Positions 9,935 to 22,811 of a DNA stretch of 64,000 bases are shown piece by piece. The notes beneath the pieces are model-generated. The model was not told where the DNA came from and did no database searches. It worked only from the letters and a program-made list of their open reading frames with translations. Position 1 is the first letter of the stretch. Each line of letters opens with the position of its first letter. The translations under genes and the position numbers were made by a program. The stretch comes from Betaproteobacteria bacterium (GTDB taxonomy: Bacteria; Pseudomonadota; Gammaproteobacteria; Burkholderiales; Thiobacillaceae), in the NCBI GenBank assembly GCA_016219425.1, contig JACRNB010000005.1, positions 62,001-126,000 on the forward strand, in the 5' to 3' direction.

Positions 9935-10168
9935 TCAGTGCGACAGCGTGATCAGGTCGATCACATCTTCCAGAGAAGAATCGCGCTGAACCCGAATGGG
10001 GTTGGACTCCCCGCTCCAGGTATCCAGCACCACGCACTCGGGGTAGACCTGCATCAGCCGGCGGTTGGCATCATCCGGGTTCTTGCCGGAGATGCTGACG
10101 CGATCCACCACAACCCCGGAGCGGGTGCGGATACGGAAGTTGTATTTCTCGACTTCGTACTGGATCAC
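9935..10168 (-). CDS. Small conserved hypothetical protein (77 aa)
   Basis: MIQYEVEKYNFRIRTRSGVVVDRVSISGKNPDDANRRLMQVYPECVVLDTWSGES; plausible compact coding ORF, convergent with the ParA ORF. Confidence 0.65.
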   Translation of the reverse strand: MIQYEVEKYNFRIRTRSGVVVDRVSISGKNPDDANRRLMQVYPECVVLDTWSGESNPIRVQRDSSLEDVIDLITLSH

Positions 10169-10238
10169 GAGGACGCCTGATGAATCAATGGGATGCCGTG
10201 AGTGTATGAAGTCGTTTGTGACAAATCAAACCTAATCT

Positions 10239-10964
10239 TCATTTATTTCGTCCCCCACCGCCGAGGGCCTGGAGCAGGAAAACGCAGGGTCTCCGGTGGA
10301 TTTCCGGGCGCGACTTGCGCCAATCCGAGACGCGCCTCGTCACCAGCGTTTCCGAACCCAGGGTCAGGTCACAGGCCAGGGTGAGCAGGGTGTTCTCGTG
10401 ACACGTCGCCACCAGGGCATCGAACAGGGCGTCATTGCGATAGGGCGTCTCGATGAAGGCCTGGGCGGCATCCTCGCGCCTGGACCGGGCCTCCAGTTCG
10501 CGCAGGGCCTGGACGCGTTCTTCCGGCTTGGCCGGCAGATAGCCGTGAAAGGCGAAACGCTGGCCCACCAGCCCCGAGCCCATCAGGGCCAGGAGGATGG
10601 AAGAGGGGCCCACCAGGGGCCGCACACGGATACCGTGCTGATGCGCCAGCCGAGCCAGTTCCGCGCCGGGGTCGGCGATGGCCGGGCAGCCCGCCTCGGA
10701 GATCACCCCCACATCCTCCCCCGCCAGCAGCGGCGCGAGCAGCGCCGCCATCTCGTTGGCGCGGGTGTGCTCATTGAGTTCCAGCAGGGTGAGTTGTTGC
10801 AGCGGCAGCGCCGTACCCACCTGCTTGAGAAAGGCGCGCGCGCTCTTGGCGTTCTCCACCACAAAAGTGGCGAGCCCCGCAGCGATGCGCCGGGTTTCTT
10901 CCGGCAGGACATGATCCAGCGGGGTCAGGCCGAGGGGGCAGGGAATGAGATAAAGGGTAGGCAT
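10239..10964 (-). CDS. SAM-dependent tetrapyrrole-methylase-fold methyltransferase (RsmI-like)
   Basis: MPTLYLIPCPLGLTPLDHVLPEETRRIAAGLATFVVENAKSARAFL...GVISEAGCPAIADPGAELARLAHQHGIRVRPLVGPSSILLALMGSG. Confidence 0.88.
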   Translation of the reverse strand: MPTLYLIPCPLGLTPLDHVLPEETRRIAAGLATFVVENAKSARAFLKQVGTALPLQQLTLLELNEHTRANEMAALLAPLLAGEDVGVISEAGCPAIADPGAELARLAHQHGIRVRPLVGPSSILLALMGSGLVGQRFAFHGYLPAKPEERVQALRELEARSRREDAAQAFIETPYRNDALFDALVATCHENTLLTLACDLTLGSETLVTRRVSDWRKSRPEIHRRPCVFLLQALGGGGRNK

Positions 10965-11042
10965 ACGGAGCCGGAGGGAGAAAGACGTGAATGTAGCTGT
11001 AGATGCGGTTCGCTGCGCTCACCGCATCCTACGGGCTACGGG

Positions 11043-11219
11043 CTACCTGCACGAAGTCCCGCTGCCGCAGCTCCCGGAACAGCAGCCGCACCCCTTTTCG
11101 CTGGACCGGAACGGTCCCAGTTGCGGGTTGCACCGGGCGAAGCGGCGGTAGAGCCGGTCCACGGCGATGCCGATGAGGCCGATGCCGAGAATCACCGCAA
11201 TGGTGACGAGATAAATCAT
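11043..11219 (-). CDS. Small Cys-rich membrane protein, NqrM/FeoB-associated-like
   Basis: MIYLVTIAVILGIGLIGIAVDRLYRRFARCNPQLGPFRSSEKGCGCCSGSCGSGTSCR: one TM segment and a Cys cluster; last gene of the rnf cluster. Confidence 0.6.
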   Translation of the reverse strand: MIYLVTIAVILGIGLIGIAVDRLYRRFARCNPQLGPFRSSEKGCGCCSGSCGSGTSCR

Positions 11220-11220
11220 G

Positions 11221-11321
11221 TGATTTCGGATTGCGGATTTCGGATTGCGGATTTGGGGGAGATAGGGCGCGGCGCAGCCACAGGCCACACCCGAAATCCG
11301 AAATCCGAAATCCGCAATCCC
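11221..11321. repeat. Direct and inverted repeat of GATTTCGGATTGCGG / CCGAAATCCGAAATCC
   Basis: tgatttcggattgcggatttcggattgcggatttggg...cacccgaaatccgaaatccgaaatccgcaatccc. Confidence 0.9.
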
Positions 11322-11322
11322 C

Positions 11323-11907
11323 TCATTCCCCCGCCCCCAGCCCGGCGAAGCCCATGAAGGCCAGGGACAGTAGGCCCGCCAGCATCAGCGACAGCGCCGT
11401 GCCCTGCACCACCTTGGGCACGGTGGAGAAGTTGAGGCGTTCGCGCAGGCCCGCCATCAGCAGCAGGGCCAGGGTGAAGCCCGCGCCGCCGGCGGTGGCG
11501 AAGGTGAGGGCCTGGAGGAAGTTGTATTCCCGCGCGGTCTGGAACAGGGCCACGCCCAGCACCGCGCAGTTGGTGGTGATGAGGGGCAGGTAGATCCCCA
11601 AGGCGCGGAACAGGGTCGGGCTGTTCTTCTTCAGGAACATCTCCACCAGTTGCACCGCCGAGGCGATGATGACGATGTAGGAGATCAGGCGCAGGAACTC
11701 CATGTGGAACTGGGTCACCAGCCAGTTCAGCGCAAAGGCGCACAGGGAGGCCACGACCATGACGAAGGTGGTGGCCGCGCCCATGGGCAAGGCGGTGTTG
11801 AGGCGCGCCGACACTCCCAGGAAGGGGCACAGGCCCAGGAACATGGCCAGCACGAAGTTGTTGGCCAGCAGGGTGCCGACGAAGATGGAGGACAGGGATT
11901 CAGACAT
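11323..11907 (-). CDS. rnfA: Electron transport complex subunit RnfA
   Basis: MSESLSSIFVGTLLANNFVLAMFLGLCPFLGVSARLNTALPMGAATTFVM...YLPLITTNCAVLGVALF. Confidence 0.95.
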   Translation of the reverse strand: MSESLSSIFVGTLLANNFVLAMFLGLCPFLGVSARLNTALPMGAATTFVMVVASLCAFALNWLVTQFHMEFLRLISYIVIIASAVQLVEMFLKKNSPTLFRALGIYLPLITTNCAVLGVALFQTAREYNFLQALTFATAGGAGFTLALLLMAGLRERLNFSTVPKVVQGTALSLMLAGLLSLAFMGFAGLGAGE

Positions 11908-11919
11908 GGGGGACTCCTA

Positions 11920-12020
11920 CCCCCCTCCCCCCCCGGGGGAGGGGATGGGGGTGAGGGAAGGGCGTTGGCAAGTTCACAGGTTGCTCCCTCACCCTAGCCC
12001 TCTCCCAGAGGGAGAGGGGA
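11920..12020. repeat. GC-rich palindromic repeat (two hairpins with GGGTGAGGGA/TCCCTCACCC stem)
   Basis: ccccctccccccccgggggaggggatgggggtgagggaagggcgttggcaagttcacaggttgctccctcaccctagccctctcccagagggagaggg; overlaps the 3' end of rnfE. Confidence 0.88.
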
Positions 12021-12638
12021 CTTCACGGCCTTGCGGCTATCGATCCAGTTGAACAGCAGCAGCCACGCGCCCAGCACGAAGAAGCCGCCGGGGGGTAGCA
12101 CCATCACCACCCAGGGCTGGAAGTCGGGGCCGAACAGGCTGAAACCGAACAGCTTGCCGGCGCCGAAGATCTCGCGCACCCCGCCCAGGGCCAAGAGGCC
12201 GATGGTGAAGCCCAGCCCCATGCCCACGGCGTTGATCACGGCTTTCACGGGCGGGGTCTTGGAGGCGTGCGCCTCGGCCCGGCCCAGGATGATGCAGTTC
12301 ACCACGATGAGCTGGATGAAGGCCCCGAGGGCGTCGTACACCGCCAGGGAGATGGCCTGGATCAGGTAGTCCACCACGGTGACGAAGGTGGCGATGATGA
12401 GGATGTAGGTGGCGATGCGGACCTCCTTGGGGATGATGTTCCGCATCAGGGAGATGAGCAGGCAGGAGGCCACCAGCACGAAGGTGGTGGCCAGGCCCAT
12501 GGAGACGGCGTTCATGGCGGAGACCGTCACCGCCAGGGTGGGGCACATGCCCAGCACCATGACGAACACCGGGTTCTGTTTCCAGATGCCTTCCAGAAAC
12601 TCTTCCATGTTGGTGGGGTTTTTTTGGCCGGGGATCAT
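11994..12638 (-). CDS. rnfE: Electron transport complex subunit RnfE
   Basis: LEGIWKQNPVFVMVLGMCPTLAVTVSAMNAVSMGLATTFVLVASCLLISLMRNIIPKEVRIATYILIIATFVTVVD; C-terminus KSPLPLGEG encoded by a repeat. Confidence 0.94.
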   Translation of the reverse strand: MIPGQKNPTNMEEFLEGIWKQNPVFVMVLGMCPTLAVTVSAMNAVSMGLATTFVLVASCLLISLMRNIIPKEVRIATYILIIATFVTVVDYLIQAISLAVYDALGAFIQLIVVNCIILGRAEAHASKTPPVKAVINAVGMGLGFTIGLLALGGVREIFGAGKLFGFSLFGPDFQPWVVMVLPPGGFFVLGAWLLLFNWIDSRKAVKSPLPLGEG

Positions 12639-12659
12639 GGGGCCTCCTGCGGGCTGGGC

Positions 12660-12748
12660 AAGCGTTGCTCCCTCACCCCCGGGGGAGGGGTGGTGAGAAC
12701 CCTCTCCCCCCGGGAGAGGGCAGGGTGAGGGAACGAACGGTGAATTTC
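12660..12748. repeat. GC-rich palindromic repeat (two hairpins enclosed by GCTCCCTCACCC...GGGTGAGGGA)
   Basis: gcgttgctccctcacccccgggggaggggtggtgagaaccctctccccccgggagagggcagggtgagggaacgaacggtgaa. Confidence 0.88.
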
Positions 12749-12762
12749 GTTCAGGGCTGACG

Positions 12763-13437
12763 TCATTTCCCTTCCTTCAGCGTGTCCAGATGCGGCGCCA
12801 GCAGCGGCAACAGCCGCTGCGCGCTCTCGTTGATGCCCCGGCCCACCGCCTTGGTGGTGACGGTGGCGCCGGCGATGGCGTCGATCTCCCAGGGGTTCTG
12901 CTTGGTCCCGTGCTTCACCACCTTGACCGCGTGGGCCAGGGCCTTGCCGTCGGCGGCCAGCTTCACGTCCAGGGCCTCGAAGTTCTTCAGGAAGGCCTGG
13001 TCGGTGTAGATCTTGTCGCCGATACCGGGGGTCTCGCGCATGGACACCACGCCCAGGCCGGTGACCGCCTGTTTCGCCGGGTCGTAGGCGTACATCACGC
13101 GCACCACGTCGGCGTAGCCCTTGGCCGCGCCTTCGGCGGCGATGCCCTTGAGCGCGCCGGTCGGGTCGTAGGCGGCGTAGAGCTTGACGCCGCCTTCGGA
13201 GGCCGCGCCGGCGGCGGGCTGGAGGCCGGCGGGAGAGGCCCAAAACTCGCTCACCCGTGCGGCGCCGGGGATCACCTTGAACACGGCGCGTTCCAGGGCG
13301 AGTTTCTTGTTCGCCTGCACGGCGTCAAAGGTGCCCTGGTAGGCGGAGACGATGAGGATGCCGCAGATGGTGGCGACCAGCGCCAGGGTGCGGATCATGG
13401 CGGCGCTGGGGGTGATGGGGGCGGGCGCGTCACTCAT
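12763..13437 (-). CDS. rnfG: Electron transport complex subunit RnfG (FMN-binding)
   Basis: MSDAPAPITPSAAMIRTLALVATICGILIVSAYQGTFDAVQANKKLALERAVFKVIPGAA...VVSMRETPGIGDKIYTDQAFLKNF...INEDAIAGATVTTKAV-type FMN motif (DAIAGATVTTKAVGRGI). Confidence 0.92.
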   Translation of the reverse strand: MSDAPAPITPSAAMIRTLALVATICGILIVSAYQGTFDAVQANKKLALERAVFKVIPGAARVSEFWASPAGLQPAAGAASEGGVKLYAAYDPTGALKGIAAEGAAKGYADVVRVMYAYDPAKQAVTGLGVVSMRETPGIGDKIYTDQAFLKNFEALDVKLAADGKALAHAVKVVKHGTKQNPWEIDAIAGATVTTKAVGRGINESAQRLLPLLAPHLDTLKEGK

Positions 13438-13448
13438 GGCGGGCCCCC

Positions 13449-13540
13449 GTAGCCTGGATGAAGGCGTAGCCGGAATCCGGGGCGTGACGGTGACTCTTGG
13501 CGCTGATTCCCGGATTCCGCTGCGCTTCATCCGGGCTACG
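13449..13540. repeat. Inverted repeat GTAGCCTGGATGAAG...CTTCATCCGGGCTACG
   Basis: gtagcctggatgaaggcgtagccggaatccggg...cccggattccgctgcgcttcatccgggctacg. Confidence 0.92.
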
Positions 13541-13551
13541 TACTTGCAGGT

Positions 13552-14586
13552 TCATGCCTTCTTCTCCTTCACCGCGCCGAACACGCGCGGCTGCGTCACC
13601 TGGTCGATCAGCGGGCTCAGGGCGTTGGCGATGAGGATGGCGTACATGACGCCCTCGGTGAGGCCGCCGAAGTACCGGATCATCACCGTCAGCACGCCGA
13701 TGATCGCCCCGTAGATCCACACGCCGCGCGGCGTTACCGGCGAGGTGGCCATGTCGGTGGCCATGAACACCGCGCCCAACATGAGGCCGCCGGAGAGCAG
13801 CACGAACAGCGGGCCGGGGTAGCGCGCCGCGTCATAGAGCTGGAAGCCCCAGGCGGTGAGGGCGGCGCTGACCAGCACGGCGGCGGTGATGCGCCAGTCC
13901 ATGAAGCCGCGCAGGGCCAGGTACAGGCCGCACAGCAGGATCAGCACGGCGGAGGTCTCGCCGGCGGAGGCGGTGGCCGCGCCGGTGAGGAAGTCCTGCG
14001 CCGGGGTGAAGAAGGTTTCGAACTTCCAGCGCGCCAGCGGCGTCGCCCCGGTAAAGCCGTCCAGGGCGTGTTTGGCCCAGACGGCGATGTCCGGCGGCGT
14101 CATCAAGGGCGTGGTGAATGTGGTGGGGATGAATTCGCCGAAACGCCCCGGCGCAAAGGCGGGAACCCAGGTGGTGATGGCTACCGGGAAGGCGGCCTGG
14201 ACGAAGGCGCGCCCGACCAGGGCGGGGTTGAGCACGTTGAAGCCGAGGCCGCCGAACAGGGCCTTGCCCAGGGCGATGGCGGCAAAACCCGCCACCGCGC
14301 CCATCCACAGCGGAAAACTGGGCGGCAGGGTGAGGGCCAGGAGCAGGCCGGTGATGGTGGCGGACCAGTCGGACAGGGTATTCCCCGCGCGACCGAACAG
14401 GCGCTCCGTGCCCAGGCAGGCGGCGGTGACGGTGACGATCAGCGCCAGGGCGGAGAGGCCGTACTGCCAGACGGAAAAGGCGCAGAGAGGCAGCAGGGCG
14501 AGCACCACATGGAACATGATGCGTTCCACGCTGGCGCCCTTCACCAGATGGGGAGCGGCGCGAAGTTCGATGCGGGGCGTGGTCAT
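13552..14586 (-). CDS. rnfD: Electron transport complex subunit RnfD
   Basis: RIELRAAPHLVKGASVERIMFHVVLALLPLCAFSVWQYG...TPLARWKFE...GGLTEGVMYAILIANALSPLIDQ. Confidence 0.94.
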   Translation of the reverse strand: MTTPRIELRAAPHLVKGASVERIMFHVVLALLPLCAFSVWQYGLSALALIVTVTAACLGTERLFGRAGNTLSDWSATITGLLLALTLPPSFPLWMGAVAGFAAIALGKALFGGLGFNVLNPALVGRAFVQAAFPVAITTWVPAFAPGRFGEFIPTTFTTPLMTPPDIAVWAKHALDGFTGATPLARWKFETFFTPAQDFLTGAATASAGETSAVLILLCGLYLALRGFMDWRITAAVLVSAALTAWGFQLYDAARYPGPLFVLLSGGLMLGAVFMATDMATSPVTPRGVWIYGAIIGVLTVMIRYFGGLTEGVMYAILIANALSPLIDQVTQPRVFGAVKEKKA

Positions 14587-15251
14587 GAATAGGCTTGGGT
14601 CGAGTGGGTGGGATGCGGTGAGGTACGAATCGCATCGCCGCTGATGCGGTTCGCAGGCTCATCGCATCCTACGGAATCCATCCACGCACGCAACACGCGA
14701 TCCAGCTCGCGCGGGCTCAAGCGGCGGCCCACCTCCGGGATCAGGCGCTCCGCCAATTTGCGGCAGCAGGCGTGGAAGCGTCCGTAGGCCGGGTCGAATT
14801 CGGCCAGGGAGAGAAAACCGCAGTCGCCCCCCACGATCTCGCGAGCCAGGCGTTCCACCTCGGGGTCGTACACGTAGAACAACTCGGGAAAGTGGAAGTG
14901 CAGGTACTTCGAGGCGAGCGAGCGGCTGCGTTCCTCGCCCTGGTCGGCGAACAGGTCCATGACCCGCTTGTGCGCTTCCAGCAGCAGGCTGGCTTCCAGT
15001 TCCTCGGCGGTGGCGAGGCTGCCGAACCAGTGGTCCACGGCGGAGCGGGCCAGGCGATGGGCGGCGTATTCGGGGGATTGCAAGGGGTCTTGATACAGGC
15101 GCGCGATCAGACGCAGCTTGTCGGCAATGATTTCGTCCTTGTAGTGCCCCCGGTGCATGAAGCAGAGGTCGTACAGGGCGCGCTGACGCGGATCGCGGAT
15201 GGAGGCGGCCAGGGCGTCGGTGATGAATTCGCGGGTGAGGAAGGGTTTCAT
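14583..15251 (-). CDS. Hypothetical protein inserted in the rnf cluster between rnfD and rnfC
   Basis: MKPFLTREFITDALAASIRDPRQRALYDLCFMHRGHYKDEIIADKLRLIARLYQDP...; C-terminal GCDEPANRISGDAIRTSPHPTHSTQAYS read from repeat sequence. Confidence 0.7.
   Translation of the reverse strand: MKPFLTREFITDALAASIRDPRQRALYDLCFMHRGHYKDEIIADKLRLIARLYQDPLQSPEYAAHRLARSAVDHWFGSLATAEELEASLLLEAHKRVMDLFADQGEERSRSLASKYLHFHFPELFYVYDPEVERLAREIVGGDCGFLSLAEFDPAYGRFHACCRKLAERLIPEVGRRLSPRELDRVLRAWMDSVGCDEPANRISGDAIRTSPHPTHSTQAYS
14622..14676. repeat. GATGCGGT-type short palindromic repeat, overlapping the 3' end of the hypothetical ORF
   Basis: ggtacgaatcgcatcgccgctgatgcggttcgcaggctcatcgcatcctacgg; similar motif at 11001-11037 (gatgcggttcgctgcgctcaccgcatcctacgg). 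Confidence 0.7.
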
Positions 15252-15293
15252 GGCGTGGGATTCAGTGGGAATTCAACGGATAGGTGGAATGCG

Positions 15294-15392
15294 GGCGTTG
15301 CTCCCTCACCCCCGGCCCCTCCCCCGGCGGGGGAGGGGGGCAAGGAACCCTCTCCCTCCGGGAGAGGGCAGGGTGAGGGAGCGGCAGTGAAC
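15294..15392. repeat. GC-rich palindromic repeat, full-length two-hairpin copy
   Basis: gcgttgctccctcacccccggcccctcccccggcgggggaggggggcaaggaaccctctccctccgggagagggcagggtgagggagcggcagtgaac. Confidence 0.92.
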
Positions 15393-15400
15393 GAAGGGAT

Positions 15401-16732
15401 TCATCCCGCCGCCCTTTCGCGCAACACGCCCTTGGCGATGCGGAACTGCTGCACCAGGGGGATGTGGGAGGGGCAGACGTAGGAGCAGCAGCCGCATTCG
15501 AAGCATTCGCCCAGGGCGTACTGCTCGCCCATGGTTTCGTATTCGCGCCGGCCCGCCAGCATGCCCAGCATGGAGGGGTTGAGGCCCTTGGGGCAGACGT
15601 TCACGCACTCGCCGCACTTGATGCAGGGGTAGATGCGATGGTTGCGGGCCAATTCCTGCTCCGGCATCACCAGCACGCCGGAGGCGCCCTTGACGATGGG
15701 TACGTCGAGCGAGGCGACCGCTTCGCCCATCATCGGGCCGCCCAGGATGATCTGGCGCTCGCTGGTGGCGCTGCGCGCGCCGGCGTATTCCAGCAGGTAG
15801 CGCATGGGGGTGCCGATGGGCACGAGGTAGTTGCCGGGGCGTTCCACATCCGGGCCGGCCACCGTCACCACGCGCTCGATCACGCCTTCACCCGCGGGCA
15901 CCAGACGCCCGATGTAGGCCATGGTCTGGACGTTGTTCATGAGCACGCCGACCGAGGAACTGCGCTTGCCGATGGGCACTTCGCGCCCGGTGAGGGCGTA
16001 GATCAGGGTCTCGGCGGCGCCCTGGGGGTACTTGGTCTGCACCGCCTGGGCGCGGATGCTGCCGTCTTCGGGGGCGTGCCGGTTGAGCATCTCCACCGCG
16101 TCCAGCTTGTTGTCTTCGATGCCGATGAGGGCGCGCGGTGCGCCGCAGGCGCGCAGGGCGAGCTGGATGCCGCGAATCACGTCCTGGGGGTATTCCAGCA
16201 TTACGCGGTGGTCGCAGGTGAGGTAGGGCTCGCACTCCGCGCCGTTGATGATGAGGGTGTCGATCACCGCGCCCTTGGGCGGGGTGAGCTTGACGTGGGC
16301 GGGGAAGGCCGCGCCGCCCATGCCGGCGATGCCGGCGTCCTGGATCGCCTTGGCGATCTCCTGAGGCGTGAGACGGTCCACATCGGGCGGCAGCCCCCAG
16401 CGCACCTCCTGGGTGGAGGCCTCGTACACCCGCAGGACGATGGATTCCACCCAGGGGCCGCGGGCGCTGGGTTTGAGTTCGATGGACTCGACCACCCCGT
16501 CCGCCGGGGCGTGCAGGGGCAGCGACATGAGCCCGTCGGCTCGGGCGATGGGTTGCCCGCGAACGACCTCCTCGCCGGCCCGAACCAGGGGCACTGCCGG
16601 CTTACCAATGTGCTGCGCAAGGGGGAGGATCATGCGCGGCGCAAACGGCATCCGACGAATCGGCATGCCGGCAGTGCTCTTGTGGCCCTCGGGGTGAATG
16701 CCGCGGGCGAAGGTGTGTTTGCGCCAGAACAT
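15401..16732 (-). CDS. rnfC: Electron transport complex subunit RnfC
   Basis: HTFARGIHPEGHKSTAGMPIRRMPFAPRMILPLAQHIGKPAVPLVRAGEEVVRGQPIARADG...CIKCGECVNVCPKGLNP...CFECGCCSYVCPSHIPLVQQFRIAK. Confidence 0.95.
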   Translation of the reverse strand: MFWRKHTFARGIHPEGHKSTAGMPIRRMPFAPRMILPLAQHIGKPAVPLVRAGEEVVRGQPIARADGLMSLPLHAPADGVVESIELKPSARGPWVESIVLRVYEASTQEVRWGLPPDVDRLTPQEIAKAIQDAGIAGMGGAAFPAHVKLTPPKGAVIDTLIINGAECEPYLTCDHRVMLEYPQDVIRGIQLALRACGAPRALIGIEDNKLDAVEMLNRHAPEDGSIRAQAVQTKYPQGAAETLIYALTGREVPIGKRSSSVGVLMNNVQTMAYIGRLVPAGEGVIERVVTVAGPDVERPGNYLVPIGTPMRYLLEYAGARSATSERQIILGGPMMGEAVASLDVPIVKGASGVLVMPEQELARNHRIYPCIKCGECVNVCPKGLNPSMLGMLAGRREYETMGEQYALGECFECGCCSYVCPSHIPLVQQFRIAKGVLRERAAG

Positions 16733-16757
16733 AAGGTTTGGGGCCTGGGTCAGAGTC

Positions 16758-16834
16758 GTAGCCTGGATGGAGCCGCAGGCGGAATCCGGGAAGCCATCCC
16801 GCCCCGGATTCCGCTGCGCTCCATCCAGGCTACG
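16758..16834. repeat. Inverted repeat GTAGCCTGGATGGAG...CTCCATCCAGGCTACG
   Basis: gtagcctggatggagccgcaggcggaatccgggaagccatcccgccccggattccgctgcgctccatccaggctacg. Confidence 0.93.
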
Positions 16835-16844
16835 GAGTCCTTCA

Positions 16845-21800
<4,956 letters not shown>

Positions 21801-21813
21801 GGGTGTTTCCTCT

Positions 21814-22698
21814 TCAGACTACGTGCGCGCTCACGGGCAGCGCCTGCGTACGGATGATCTTCTTGGCCTCGCGCCCTTTCTCGATCCGGCCCTCGTTCAG
21901 CCAGACGATGGCCCCGGTGGGGCAGCGCTCGATTGCAGTGTGGGACGCCAAGGTGTTGTTGGCGTAGTCGATCACGGCCAGGTTGTTGTCCAGGCGGATC
22001 AGTCCGGGGGCGGCGTCCACGGTGCACTTGCCGCAGGCGGTACAGGCCACCTCGCATTGCGCTTCCGCGGTATCGCCGTCCGCACGGTTCTTGCAGGCCA
22101 CCCAGAGCTTGTGACTCACGGACTGCAAGGAAAACAGGTCTTTCGGGCACACGTCCACGCAGTCGCCGCAGGCGGTGCACAGGCTGTCGATGACCACGGG
22201 CAGGCCGTTGTCATCCATATAGATGGCGTCGAATTCGCACACGGATTCGCAGTCGCCCAGGCCCAGACAGCCCCAGGCGCAGGCCTTGCCGCCCCCCGAT
22301 ACCAGCGCCGCCGCGCGGCAGGTTCCCAGGCCCTGGTAGCTGGCGCGCTGCCAGGCGACGTGACGCCCCCCGGCGCAGGCCAGGCGGGCGATCTGCTTGT
22401 CCGCCTCGCCCATGGAGACGCCCAGGAATTTGGCGATGTAGGCGTTCTGCTCGGGGCTGTTGACGGTGCACTTGGCAGGGACGATGCCGCCCGCCACCAC
22501 CAGTTCGGCGAAGTTGCGGCAGCCGGCAGTGCCGCAAGCGCCGCAGTTGGAATGGGGCAGCAGCTCTTCGACCTCGTTGATGCGCGGGTCTTCGTAGACG
22601 TAGAGCCGCTTGTTGGCGACCACCAGCAGAAGCGCCAATACCCCGCCCAGGGCCGCCATGAAGGCGCCAGCCAGGGCGATGTTGGTCAATGCTTCCAT
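21814..22698 (-). CDS. rnfB: RnfB-like Fe-S electron transport subunit (long form)
   Basis: MEALTNIALAGAFMAALGGVLALLLVVANKRLYVYEDPRINEVEELLPHSNCGACGTAGCRNFAELVVAGG... CTACGDCVDVCPKDLF; C-terminal extra Cys region. Confidence 0.92.
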   Translation of the reverse strand: MEALTNIALAGAFMAALGGVLALLLVVANKRLYVYEDPRINEVEELLPHSNCGACGTAGCRNFAELVVAGGIVPAKCTVNSPEQNAYIAKFLGVSMGEADKQIARLACAGGRHVAWQRASYQGLGTCRAAALVSGGGKACAWGCLGLGDCESVCEFDAIYMDDNGLPVVIDSLCTACGDCVDVCPKDLFSLQSVSHKLWVACKNRADGDTAEAQCEVACTACGKCTVDAAPGLIRLDNNLAVIDYANNTLASHTAIERCPTGAIVWLNEGRIEKGREAKKIIRTQALPVSAHVV

Positions 22699-22811
22699 CT
22701 GGGCACCGTATGGTTGAGTGAAACTGTCAACACCGTCGGAACAAAATTGTTGCAGTGCACAGTTTATGGAGTTGCACCCCCGTGACGGGGCAATTATTTC
22801 AATCGTAGGTA

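Noticed and set aside
11221-16834. CRISPR array suggested by multiple repeats
   Set aside because: Repeats are palindromic, of several unrelated families, irregularly spaced between genes; no regular unique spacers and no cas genes.
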